The position numbers and the translations under genes are program-made. The notes beneath the pieces were generated by a model. The model had not been told where the DNA came from. It ran no database searches and saw only the letters and a list, made by a program, of their open reading frames with translations. Shown here in pieces: positions 39,425 through 48,147 of a stretch of DNA of 64,000 nt. Numbering within the stretch: position 1 is the stretch's first letter; each line of letters begins with the position of its first letter. The stretch is from Frigoriglobus tundricola (GTDB taxonomy: Bacteria; Planctomycetota; Planctomycetia; Gemmatales; Gemmataceae), in the NCBI RefSeq assembly GCF_013128195.2, contig NZ_CP053452.2:6014001-6078000 (forward strand). Direction: 5' to 3'.

Positions 39425-40753
39425 TTACTTCCGCCCGCCGCGGCCGATCCCGTAGTAGGTGAAGCCGAGCGCCTCCATCGGCCGGGGCTCGTACACGTTG
39501 CGGCCGTCGAACACGACCCGGCCGGTCAGGAGCCGCTTCATGACCTCGAAATCCGGGTTGCGGAACTCGGGCCACTCGGTGACGACCACCAGGGCGTCGG
39601 CCCCCTCGAGGGCGCCGTACGGGCGGTCGGCGTAGTACAACGTGTCGCCGTAGAGCGCGCGGACGTTGGCCATCGCTTCGGGGTCGTGGACCCGGACCCG
39701 GACCCCGGCCCCCAGCAGCGCGTCGATGAGGGCCAGCGCGGGCGCCTCCCGGATGTCGTCGGTCCGGGGCTTGAACGCCAGCCCCCAGAGGGCCAGGGTC
39801 CTCCCCGCCAGCGCCGCCCCGAAGTGCTGCTGGATCTTGGTGAACAGCACCTGCTTCTGCGCGTCGTTCACCGCGTCCACGGCCTGCATGAGCTTGAGCG
39901 GCAGGGCGGTCCGCCGCCCCATCGCGATGATCGCCTCCACGTCCTTGGGGAAACACGACCCCCCGTACCCGGGGCCGGGGAACAGGAACGGGAACCCGAT
40001 CCGCTGGTCGTGCCCGATCCCCTTGCGGACGTCGTTGATGTCCGCGCCCAGGCGGTCGCACAGGTTGGCCATCTCGTTGATGAAGCTGATCTTGGTGGCG
40101 AGCATCGCGTTGGCCGCGTACTTGGTCATCTCGGCCGACTCGGGGGACATCACCAGGAACGGCCGCTCGGTCCGCAGGAACGGCGCGTACAGCTCGCGCA
40201 GCACCTCGCTCACTTCCGGCCGGCGGGTGCCGACGACCACCCGGTCCGGCCGCATGAAGTCCTCGATCGCGGCCCCTTCCTTCAGGAACTCGGGGTTGCT
40301 CGCCACGTCCACGTGCGGGGCCCCGGCCGCCGCCAGCCGCTCGGCCACCTGCGCGTTGGTGCCCACCGGGACGGTGCTCTTGGTGACCACCACCCGCGCC
40401 CCCGGCGGGCCCGGCGGGGCGTCCCGCAGCGCCGCCCCGATCGCGTCGGCGACCGCGAACACGGCGGTCAGGTCGGCGTCGCCCGCGTCCGACTGGGGGT
40501 GCCGACGGCGATGAACGCGAGCCGCGCGCCCCGGACCGCGGCGGCCAGGTCGGTCGTGAACGCGAGCCGCCCGTCGCGCGTTGCGGGCCACGAGTTCGGC
40601 CAGGCCGGGCTCGTAGATCGGGATCCCGCCCCCGTGAAGGAGGGCCACTTTGTTCGGGTTGTTGTCCACGCAGGTAACGTCGTTGCCGCTCTCCGCGAGG
40701 CAGGTGCCGGTGACCAGTCCGACGTACCCGGTACCGATGATCGCGACTTTCAT
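39425..40753 (-). CDS. ugd: UDP-glucose 6-dehydrogenase
   Basis: 442 residues. It oxidises UDP-glucose to UDP-glucuronate with two NAD+. It has the Rossmann start MKVAIIGTGYVGLVTG, KSTVPVGT, NPEFLKEGAAI, KYAANAMLATKISFINE, the catalytic Cys in GYGGSCFPKD, and GLAFKPRTDDIRE. Between about 40495 and 40582 the frame is shifted by two compensating single-base losses. Reading the other frame there restores DGRLAFTTDLAAAVRGARLA and the conserved FIAVGTPQSD motif, so the native enzyme is probably intact. The product could supply uronic acid to the polysaccharide locus downstream. Confidence 0.93.
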   Translation of the reverse strand: MKVAIIGTGYVGLVTGTCLAESGNDVTCVDNNPNKVALLHGGGIPIYEPGLAELVARNARRAARVHDRPGRRGPGRAARVHRRRHPQSDAGDADLTAVFAVADAIGAALRDAPPGPPGARVVVTKSTVPVGTNAQVAERLAAAGAPHVDVASNPEFLKEGAAIEDFMRPDRVVVGTRRPEVSEVLRELYAPFLRTERPFLVMSPESAEMTKYAANAMLATKISFINEMANLCDRLGADINDVRKGIGHDQRIGFPFLFPGPGYGGSCFPKDVEAIIAMGRRTALPLKLMQAVDAVNDAQKQVLFTKIQQHFGAALAGRTLALWGLAFKPRTDDIREAPALALIDALLGAGVRVRVHDPEAMANVRALYGDTLYYADRPYGALEGADALVVVTEWPEFRNPDFEVMKRLLTGRVVFDGRNVYEPRPMEALGFTYYGIGRGGRK

Positions 40754-40966
40754 GCTGCGCTGTGCTCCGAGCGGGGCCGAACACGGGCCGTCGCGGCGCG
40801 AGCGGCGTGTGGGCTCGGGCGAGCGCGCGCCGCCGCGGCCCGAGCGGCAAAATGGGAATTTAGGAGGCCGGTGCCCGTTCCGTCAACGCCGGTCAACGGA
40901 CCCGGCCCCGAACGGCGCGGGCCGCCGCGCCGGCGTTGCCGCGCGCGAGCCGTGTTTTGCGGCTCG

Positions 40967-41866
40967 TTACGGTTCGAGCCAGACCCGGGTCAGCACGATC
41001 GTGCGTGGCTGCTGGGGCCGGACCATAAACAGGATGACGGCCCGCACGTCGGACAGGTCGAGACGCTCGGGGCGGCCCTGGGCGGCCAGTTGTTCGAGGT
41101 CCAACCGGGCGACGTGGGAGCCACTCGCGTACTGCTGTTGGACGTCGGCGTGAGCCGTCCGATCGGGAGCGCCCGTCCCCGTGCGAACCGAGGTCGCGAG
41201 CGCCACCGGCGCACCGACCACACGGAACTCGTAACACAGCCACCGGTACCCGCTGAAGTTGCCAACGCCCGGGCGCAGCGCGACCCCCGGGTACTCGCCC
41301 GGACCGGTGAGGAAATCGACGTGCCCGCCATCGCTGCTACGTGACAGGGTCGCCTGACTGCGCTCCCAGCGGAGCAGTTCGCGGTCGGTCGAGAAGGTGG
41401 CGAGGACGGGAAACGCCCGCTGGCTCTCCAGTGTGTCCATCACGTAAGGAGCCGCTTCTGCGATGGGGCCGAGCGGCAGAGCGACCGCGAGAACCAAGAA
41501 AGCGAGCGCCTGAAGCCGCGTGCGGCGCGACTCCCACGCTCGGATTGCGGCCGCCGCGGAAAACGCACCAAGGGCCCCCCGCAGGAGATCCAACCAGTCA
41601 CCGGTCCGACCGACGAACGGTTGAATCACTTCGGCGATACCGGCCAGGGCGAGCGCGGCGCCGAGCGGCCGGTAAAGCGGCGGTCCCATCCCCGCCCGGA
41701 GGGCCACGACGAGGACGGCGAACAGCGGAACGTGTCCGAAATCGAGGATCTGCCCCTGCCAAATTCCCAACCCGCCCGCAGGGAGAGGGGCGAACAGGAG
41801 AACGGCGGTGACCGCCACCGCGGCGATCGCGGTGAACCGGGCGGGGCGGGATGTTTTCTCTTCCAT
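40967..41866 (-). CDS. VanZ-like membrane protein with C-terminal extracytoplasmic domain
   Basis: 299 residues. The first half has four to five membrane spans with the VanZ pattern QILDFGHVPLFAVL, AGIAEVIQPFVGRTGDWLDLLRGALGA (Glu/Gln and Asp-rich loop). The second half is soluble and beta-rich, with GYRWLCYEFRVV and LDLSDVRAVILFMVRP, resembling a carbohydrate-binding jelly roll; that fold is inference. VanZ proteins are often found near cell-envelope or sugar-polymer genes, in keeping with ugd upstream and the exopolysaccharide locus. The biochemical role is unknown. Confidence 0.8.
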   Translation of the reverse strand: MEEKTSRPARFTAIAAVAVTAVLLFAPLPAGGLGIWQGQILDFGHVPLFAVLVVALRAGMGPPLYRPLGAALALAGIAEVIQPFVGRTGDWLDLLRGALGAFSAAAAIRAWESRRTRLQALAFLVLAVALPLGPIAEAAPYVMDTLESQRAFPVLATFSTDRELLRWERSQATLSRSSDGGHVDFLTGPGEYPGVALRPGVGNFSGYRWLCYEFRVVGAPVALATSVRTGTGAPDRTAHADVQQQYASGSHVARLDLEQLAAQGRPERLDLSDVRAVILFMVRPQQPRTIVLTRVWLEP

Positions 41867-42134
41867 GCATCTGATCCCGTTGACCGCGCGGACCGAACCT
41901 GACAGGCGCGTCAGGTGGGTTTATCAAGATGGCGCGGCTGTGGGGGCATCGCTCGTGATACGGATGGGACCTGGGAGCGGTGGTGGGGCGGCGGAACGTA
42001 TTTGGTGCCCCCATGTTGTGGTCGGCGCGCGGGGCCAGCGACGCACACACCGTATAACGGACGCCAAAGGTTGGGACGATGACGAGCGATGGGGCAGATC
42101 CGGTCCGTTTTTTGCCCACGGGGATGGCGCCCGC

Positions 42135-42413
42135 TCAGGCGGGGTGGCGTTCACGCGGGTCCCAGTCGTCATATCGCTCGTCCCAATCGCGCTCACACGC
42201 TCGGCAGTGCCAGCGCTCGTACCGTCGGTCGCCACAGACCGGAACGGCATAAAACTTCGAGCCGCAATGCGGACAGCGGCTGGAGATTGCGGCGAGGAGC
42301 ACCCGCCGCACGATCCAAAGCGAGAAGGGGAGCGCGGTGATTCCGAGTACGAGGCCCAGCGCAACGGACGCCCATTCGCCGACGAGATGCGGCCCGAGAC
42401 CCAGGTCAAGCAT
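42135..42413 (-). CDS. Small membrane protein with zinc ribbon
   Basis: 92 residues. One membrane span (VALGLVLGITALPFSLWIV) precedes a treble-clef/zinc-ribbon type motif with CPHCGSKFYAVPVC and WHCRACERDW, giving four well-spaced cysteine ligands. The tail is Asp/Arg-rich. ATG at 42413 is preferred; an upstream ATG at 42446 would add 11 residues. Function unknown; the Cys pattern is the main evidence that it is coding. Confidence 0.6.
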   Translation of the reverse strand: MLDLGLGPHLVGEWASVALGLVLGITALPFSLWIVRRVLLAAISSRCPHCGSKFYAVPVCGDRRYERWHCRACERDWDERYDDWDPRERHPA

Positions 42414-42541
42414 GTTGGTTTCCCCCGTGAGGCCCGAAAGGCTCATTTCACGTTCGCCCGGCGCCTACATCAGGCGCGATCGACCTCCGGCTGACAAGGC
42501 GAAGTCCGCAACCCGCATTTCGACGGAAGTGGAATCAGCTA

Positions 42542-42559
42542 GATCACGCTGGCTGAATT
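42542..42559 (+). repeat. Left terminal inverted repeat of the IS630 element
   Basis: GATCACGCTGGCTGAATT begins immediately after the TA at 42540-42541. It pairs with the complement of 43908-43925 with one mismatch. Confidence 0.88.
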
Positions 42560-42631
42560 GGCCTTCCATCACGACGGGAATTTCGTCACCCTCGCGGGGT
42601 ATCCCAGATTGACACCCGAGCGGAGCCGGTC

Positions 42632-43875
42632 ATGCCAGGGAAGGCAGCCAAGGTGGTCATCACCGAGCGGCAGCAAGAGATCCTCCAACGGTGGGTTCGG
42701 TCTCGCTCCTGCCCGCGGGGGTTGGCCCAGCGAGCCGAGATCATCTTGCTCGCCTTCGACCGCCTGCAGAACGGACCGATCGCCAACCACCTCGGGTGCG
42801 AGCGGCACGCCGTCGGGATTTGGCGACGACGTTGGGCGGCCGCCTTCGACACCCTGGTTCGCATCGAGTGCCTCGAAGGTCTCTCGACCCTGGAGAGGGC
42901 AATCGAAGATGTCCTGAGTGATAACCCCAGGTCCGGTTGTCCGGGGACTTTTGCTCCCGACCAGATCGCCCGGATCATCGCCGTCGCCTGTGAGCCGCCG
43001 GAGGATTCGGGCCGACCCGTGACGCACTGGACCCCGACCGCGTTGGCCGAGGAAGTGGTGGCACGCCGGATCGTCCCCTCGATCTCCGTCCGCCACGTCG
43101 GACGCCTTTTAAAAGTGCCGAACTCCAGCCCCATCGGAGTCGGTATTGGCTGAACGCGAACCCCAAGGATCCCGAGGCATTCGCCCAACAAGTCCGGGAC
43201 GTGTGCGACTGCTACCAAGCTGCTCCAACGGGGTTGAAGAGCGGGGTTCACACGGTGTGCGTGGACGAGATGACGGGGGTCCAGGCGAAGGAGCGGATCG
43301 CCCCGACCAAGCCGATGCGGCCGGGTCAGGTCGAGAAAGTTGAGTTCGAGTACAAGCGGCATGGGACGCAGTGCTTGATCGGGAACTTCGAGGTCGCAAC
43401 GGGTCAGGTGATCGCCCCGACGGTTCAGGCGACGCGGGGCGAGAAGGACTTCGCCACCCACATTGAGCGAACGGTGGCGACGGACCCGCAGGCGGGTTGG
43501 ATCTTCGTGGCGGACAACCTGACGACGCACACCTCGGCGACGTTGGTGCTGTGGGTGGCGTCGCTGTGCGGGGTGGCGGCCGAGTCGCTGGGCCAGAAGG
43601 GGAAGAGCGGGGTGCTGAAGTCGGTCGCGACGCGGAAGGCGTTCCTGACGGACCCCCGTCATCGGGTGCGGTTCGTGTATGTGCCCAAGCACACGTCGTG
43701 GCTGAACCAAGTGGAGATCTGGTTCAGCGTGTTGGCGAGGCGTGTGGTGCGCCGTGGGAACTTCCGATCGGTGGCGGACCTGCGGGAGAAGATCCTGGCG
43801 TACATCGCGTACCACAACCGGACGCGAGCCAAGCCCTACAAGTGGACGTACACCGGCCGCCCGCTCAACGTGTGA
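42632..43875 (+). CDS. IS630-family transposase, made by -1 frameshifting
   Basis: The zero-frame product is 173 residues (42632-43153) with a helix-turn-helix DNA-binding region ([22 protein letters not shown]). At 43108-43114 the heptamer T TTA AAA followed by G lets ribosomes slip back one base. The shifted frame continues as [19 protein letters not shown] and ends at 43875, giving a fusion of about 414 residues. The fused C-terminus is the DDE domain: CVDEMTG (Asp), [12 protein letters not shown] (Asp) and [13 protein letters not shown] (Glu). GGAG precedes the ATG. Without the slip only the DNA-binding part is made, a possible transposition inhibitor. Confidence 0.9.
43108..43114 (+). 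promoter_or_regulatory. Programmed -1 ribosomal frameshift heptamer
   Basis: T TTA AAA fits X XXY YYZ in the zero frame of the transposase (codons TTA AAA) and is followed by G. A -1 slip gives exactly the conserved continuation of the IS630 transposase. The downstream stimulator was not modelled. Confidence 0.8.
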
Positions 43876-43907
43876 CACCAGGAAACCCTCTGCCTTGGTG
43901 GCAGCCG

Positions 43908-43925
43908 AATTCAGCCAACGTGATC
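43908..43925 (-). repeat. Right terminal inverted repeat of the IS630 element
   Basis: Its reverse complement, GATCACGTTGGCTGAATT, matches the left end at 17 of 18 positions. It is followed by TA at 43926-43927. Confidence 0.88.
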
Positions 43926-43927
43926 TA

Positions 43928-45052
43928 GGTGTTCGGTGCGGTATCGTGGGTGCGTCGTGCCATTTTGGCAGACAAGAGGCCGTCTCCTGTAGTCGGTGAT
44001 TTTTGTTCGATTGATTCGGCTGAACATTTTTATGAGGCGCGTGGGTGCCGGGAAGCGAGATACCTCCGGCTACACGATTCGTGTGATGCAATAATGGTTG
44101 AGCTGAATTAACGCAAGGCATCAATTTGAAATCGATTTGCGTTCGTGCGGAATACTAACCTCGCTCCACGCAAAACGTTCACTGAAAAATCAACTTCGAC
44201 CGAATCAACGCCGAGTGCTCCGGGCCTCGACGGCGCAAACTGAACAGGGGAAGAGAGTTGTGGGATGACTATAATGATGTCCCAGGAAAATTCAGGTGGC
44301 GCCTTAGGCGTTTTTTGGTGAACGCCTTGATTTTGTCCTTGTACAGGTCGTTTTTCCCCTTTAACCTACCAAACACAAAAAGCCGCTTGACAAGAGCATT
44401 GGGGTGAGTGCTTCCCTCTTCCCACCATCCCAAATACCAACCACCGTGAATACGCCCATTCACAACATTCCGGCGCAGCCGCGATCCGTTCTTCTTCCAC
44501 ATCACAATGAGGGAAGAAGAACGCGCATCGTCCAATTGCCAGAAAATAATTGGTTTTGGGAACTTTTCCAGACCAGCAATCGCCTCTTCTTGTTGGGGCG
44601 AAATTTTGATCTCCGCATCGATAAGCTGAGGGAGCGACGCGCCCTCGTCTTGTTTGCGTCATTCCGCTCTTGTTGCCGAGTGCCTGGCGCGTACACCGGT
44701 CTCGATCAACGCAAGCGGTTGATCGCGGGCGAGGGCGTTTTGCGGCACTTCGGGACGGTCTGGTGTGCGGCGGGCGCTGTCGCTGATTGTGGTGAGGTTG
44801 CATAGTTGATTATTCGTTTAAATTGAATGAAGTTTGTCTGTTTGTGTATTTTTGGCGGTCGGGTTCCAGCGCCCCGGGGCGTGCGCTCCGGTCCCCCCTG
44901 GCGATAGGACCGACTGCCGCGGACCGCGACGGGAAGGTGGGCCGCGGGCGCTTGGGGGCGGGATGGGTTCTTCTGTCCGGGTGGGCGCCCGACGGCGATG
45001 CCACGAGTGCCCGTCGTTGGGAATTACACGGTTTCGAGATTCGAGGGCGGTC
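43928..45052. other. Low-GC stretch between IS630 and the polysaccharide locus
   Basis: From about 43930 to 44830 base composition falls to roughly half GC, far below the 70% around it. It then returns to high GC in the last 200 bp before the Wzc-like gene. The only coding candidate is the weak minus-strand frame at 44269-44658. The region probably includes the locus promoter and foreign or decayed DNA left by transfer. Confidence 0.6.
44269..44658 (-). pseudogene. Possible gene remnant in low-GC DNA, unknown function
   Basis: An open stretch of about 130 codons follows a stop at 44659-44661 and has no ATG or GTG near its beginning; TTG at 44535 is the only plausible start. The residues look protein-like: PKPIIFWQLDDARSSSLIVMWKKNG, then RIHGGWYLGWWEEGS and a strongly basic C-terminus with KDKIKAFTKKRLRRHLNF. 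No family is recognised. It could be the 3' end of a transferred gene whose start was lost, or chance coding in AT-richer DNA. Confidence 0.3.
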
Positions 45053-47260
45053 ATGGTTCCGACGAGCAGCGAAGTGCCGATGCCCGTCACCGGTAAGCGC
45101 GGGGGGATGAGTGCCCGGGCGGTGCTCCACATCGTTAAGCGGCGGCCCCTCACCCTTTGTAGCGTGTTCCTCCTCGCGCTCGCGGCCGGCGCCGCGGCCT
45201 GGTGCCTGCTCGCGCTGCCGAAAACGAGCGTCGCGGTCGCCTTTCACATCTCCACCCAGGCGCCCGCGCTCCTCGACGCGACGTCCGAGAGCCGGATCGA
45301 TTTCGGCTCGTACCGGCAGGCGCAGATCGCCCTGGTGAAGCGGCGCCAGACGCTGGCCGCCGTTCTGAGCAGCCCCGCGGTGCAGCAGCTCGGCGTGATC
45401 CAAAAACAGCCCAACCCCCAGGACTGGTTGAGCGACGCGCTGAAGGTCGATACGAAGGGCGGCGAACTCATGGTCGTGTCGATCGAGGGGGACAACCCCG
45501 AAGAGCTGTTCACCATCCTCGAGGCGCTGTGCCGGGCCTACCTGGCCGAAGTGGACGAGCGCGACAACGGCACGCGGCGGCGGCGGATCGACAAACTGGA
45601 AGCAACCAACCGCTCGTACCGGGCGGACCTCAAGACGAACTACGATCGGATCGACGCGATCGCGGTCTCCCTCGGCGCGAAGGACGGTGAGACCCAGGCG
45701 CTGAACGACTCCCTCCTCCGGGACGACCTGCGGAACGCGACCCGGGAGCTGTCGGTCGTCCGGGATCAGCTCCAGCGCGCGGAACTCGACCTCCGGGCCG
45801 CCGAAACGCCGAACGCCGCACCCGAGGCGGGAGGCAAGGGGGGGGCCGGCACCGCCCCGCCGGGGCGCGAGGCGGTCGTTTCGCCCGCCCAGATCGACGA
45901 GGAGCTCCGGCAGGACGCGGACCTGCGGGAACTGGAGGCCCGGGTCGTTCAGGCCCAGCTGACGCTGAACGCCACCAAGGCGCTGTTCAACCCCGGCGAG
46001 CGCCCGCTCGCCGTGGCCAAGGCCGAGGAGGAGCTGGCGGCCGCCCAACAGAAGCGCGACAAGTACCGGGACGAGCTCCGCCCGCGGCTCGAGTCGGCGG
46101 TGCGGAAGCAGGCCGAACAGCGCGAGCGGGCCCGAATGGCCGGCCTTCGCGACGCGGTTGCGGGCCTCAAAAAGCAAGAGGCGCTCGTCAAGACGAAGGT
46201 CCTCGACCTTCGGGAGGAAGTTGTTAAGTCTAACGATTATCGTGTTGAGATAGCGAAGATTCGTTCGGAAATTGCGCAGACCGAGAAGGTGATGACGCGG
46301 ATCGCCGACGAGGCCAACAGCATCAAAATTGAACTCGGCGGGGCGCCGCCGCGGGTCTCCCTCGCGGAAGAGCCGCACGTCGTGCCCGGGCTCGGGGGCA
46401 GCCGGCGGAAGAAGTTCGCGGTGGCCGCGGTTCTGGGGGTGCTGTTCGTCGGGTTCGCGGGCGTGGTGCTCTGGGAGCAGCGCACCGCCCGGGTGACGCA
46501 CCCGGACGACGTGACCGTGGCCCTCGGGGTCCGGCTGATCGGGGCCGTCCCGCCGGCGGGGCCGGCGCAGGACGGGACGCACGCGGTCCTGGTCGAGGCG
46601 ATCGACGCGACCCGAACGATGCTGCTGAGCGGGGGCCCCGATTCGGACCTGCGGGTGGTGGTGGTCGCGAGCGCGATCGCCGGGGAGGGGAAGACGTCGC
46701 TCTCGGGCCACCTGGCGATCAGCCTGGCGCGGGCCGGCTCCCGGACGCTCCTGATCGACGGCGACCTGCGGGCGCCGACGGCCCAGCGGGTGTTCGGCGG
46801 CCCCCTGGCCCCCGGCCTCTGCGAGGTGCTCCGGGGCGAGATCGGGGCCGTGGCCGCGGTGCGCCCGACGGACGTGCCGGGCCTCTCGGTCCTGACCGCG
46901 GGCGAGTGGACGCTGGTCACCCGCCAGGCGCTCGTCGGGAACGGCTGGCGGGCCGTGAAAGAGCAGCTCCGGGCCGCGTTCGATTTCGTCGTGGTCGACA
47001 CGTCCCCCCTTCTGCTCGTGTCCGACGCCCTCCTGCTGGCCCGCGAGGCGGACGGGGTCGTCGTCTCCGTGCTGATGGGGGTCAGTCAGGTCGCCCTCAC
47101 CGAAGAGGCCGTCAGCCGGCTCCAGACGGTCCGGGCGAAGTTGACCGGCGTGATCGCGAACGGGGTTCGAAGCGCGGCGCACGAGTACACCCGCGCGTAC
47201 CGCGCGCACGAGTCCCCGGCGCTGCCGGTGGGGGGCGCCGGTGGCCCGCACGAACGGTGA
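45053..47260 (+). CDS. Wzc-like polysaccharide chain-length protein with tyrosine autokinase domain
   Basis: 735 residues of the PCP-2a/BY-kinase type, an inner-membrane protein that sets polymer length and cycles phosphorylation. TM1 is at about residues 33-55, followed by a long periplasmic coiled-coil region and TM2 (VAAVLGVLFVGFAGVVLW). The kinase has the Walker A motif AGEGKTSLSG (about 543-552), Walker A' TLLIDGDLRAP and Walker B FDFVVVDTSPLLLVSDA. The C-terminus has only two Tyr (HEYTRAYRAHES) instead of a rich tyrosine cluster. ATG at 45053 is chosen; ATGs at 45080 and 45107 are alternatives. It opens the polysaccharide locus. Confidence 0.87.
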   Translation: MVPTSSEVPMPVTGKRGGMSARAVLHIVKRRPLTLCSVFLLALAAGAAAWCLLALPKTSVAVAFHISTQAPALLDATSESRIDFGSYRQAQIALVKRRQTLAAVLSSPAVQQLGVIQKQPNPQDWLSDALKVDTKGGELMVVSIEGDNPEELFTILEALCRAYLAEVDERDNGTRRRRIDKLEATNRSYRADLKTNYDRIDAIAVSLGAKDGETQALNDSLLRDDLRNATRELSVVRDQLQRAELDLRAAETPNAAPEAGGKGGAGTAPPGREAVVSPAQIDEELRQDADLRELEARVVQAQLTLNATKALFNPGERPLAVAKAEEELAAAQQKRDKYRDELRPRLESAVRKQAEQRERARMAGLRDAVAGLKKQEALVKTKVLDLREEVVKSNDYRVEIAKIRSEIAQTEKVMTRIADEANSIKIELGGAPPRVSLAEEPHVVPGLGGSRRKKFAVAAVLGVLFVGFAGVVLWEQRTARVTHPDDVTVALGVRLIGAVPPAGPAQDGTHAVLVEAIDATRTMLLSGGPDSDLRVVVVASAIAGEGKTSLSGHLAISLARAGSRTLLIDGDLRAPTAQRVFGGPLAPGLCEVLRGEIGAVAAVRPTDVPGLSVLTAGEWTLVTRQALVGNGWRAVKEQLRAAFDFVVVDTSPLLLVSDALLLAREADGVVVSVLMGVSQVALTEEAVSRLQTVRAKLTGVIANGVRSAAHEYTRAYRAHESPALPVGGAGGPHER

Positions 47261-47340
47261 CGTGCGCCCGCCTGTTCGGTTGCTCGCCCCCGTTCGGTTC
47301 CCGTTCGTCTTTCTCGGACTCGCACCCGGAGCGGATCAGC

Positions 47341-48147
47341 ATGGTTGCCCACCCTCGCCCCCTTGCCGGTCTTGATGACGCGACGCGCTGTCCGGGGCCG
47401 GTGCGCCCCGATCGGCTCAAGCGCGCGATCGACGTCGGCACCGGGCTCGGCCTCTTGATCGGGGCCCTGCCGGTGGTCCTCGCCATCTGGGCGCTGGTCC
47501 GGGCGACGTCGCCCGGGCCCGGCTTCTACTCGCAGGTCCGGGTCGGTCGGGGCGGCCGGCCCTTCTGGATTTACAAAATCCGGACGATGACGGTCAACTG
47601 CGAGGCCGGGTCCGGTGCGAAGTGGGCCACAAAGGGCGACACGCGCGTCACGCCCGTCGGCCGGGTGCTGCGGAAGTTGCACCTCGACGAGCTGCCCCAG
47701 CTCTGGAACGTGCTCCGCGGGGACATGAGCCTGGTGGGGCCGCGCCCGGAGCGGCCGGAGTTCGTCGTTCCCCTGTCGGCGGAGGTCGCGGGGTACCCGG
47801 AGCGGCACCGGGTGCGGCCCGGCGTGACGGGGCTGGCTCAGATCCAACTGCCGGCCGACACCGACCTCGCGTCCGTGCGGCGGAAGGTGGTGCTCGACCG
47901 GCACTACGTCGAGTTCGGGACCCTGTGGCTCGACCTCCGCATCGCGCTCGGGACGCTCGTGTACCTCCTGGGCTTTTCCTACGCCCGGGTCCGGCGCCTG
48001 TTGGCGCTCCCGAACCCCCTGGGCGCCCCTCGGGCGGAGGCCGCCCGGCGCCACGGCGCCCACGAGGTGCTGGGGCTCGGTGCGTGCCACGAGCCCCCCC
48101 AACTCGAGGCCGAGGGCGGGCCGGCGGCGCGCGGTGCGGTCCGATGA
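47341..48147 (+). CDS. Polyprenyl-phosphate sugar-1-phosphate transferase (initiating glycosyltransferase)
   Basis: 268 residues. It moves a sugar-1-phosphate onto undecaprenyl phosphate to start a repeat unit. A basic entry RLKRAIDVGTGLGLL and one hydrophobic segment precede the catalytic core: FWIYKIRTMTVNCE, KLHLDELPQLWNVLRGDMSLVGPRPERPEF and RHRVRPGVTGLAQIQ, all signature WcaJ/WbaP C-terminal motifs. It is the short form with a single anchoring segment. The ATG at 47341 has GGAG nearby. The stop overlaps the next gene (ATGA). Confidence 0.9.
   Translation: MVAHPRPLAGLDDATRCPGPVRPDRLKRAIDVGTGLGLLIGALPVVLAIWALVRATSPGPGFYSQVRVGRGGRPFWIYKIRTMTVNCEAGSGAKWATKGDTRVTPVGRVLRKLHLDELPQLWNVLRGDMSLVGPRPERPEFVVPLSAEVAGYPERHRVRPGVTGLAQIQLPADTDLASVRRKVVLDRHYVEFGTLWLDLRIALGTLVYLLGFSYARVRRLLALPNPLGAPRAEAARRHGAHEVLGLGACHEPPQLEAEGGPAARGAVR

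Larger units (their letters stand above)
42542..43925 (+). mobile_element. IS630-family insertion sequence
   Basis: A 1384-bp element bounded by imperfect terminal inverted repeats of about 18 bp (42542-42559 and 43908-43925, one mismatch). It is flanked on both sides by TA (42540-42541 and 43926-43927), the target duplication typical of IS630/Tc1-mariner elements. It carries one transposase gene expressed through a -1 frameshift. Ends, target duplication and catalytic residues are all present, so it may still be active. Confidence 0.9.

Noticed and set aside
43929..44111. 60-codon plus-strand frame just after the IS630 element
   Set aside because: No ribosome site and no family resemblance; it begins inside the post-insertion flank and is probably chance.
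44404..44805. 133-codon plus-strand frame in the low-GC region
   Set aside because: It overlaps the more protein-like minus-strand frame and shows no recognisable motif; coding status on this strand is not supported.
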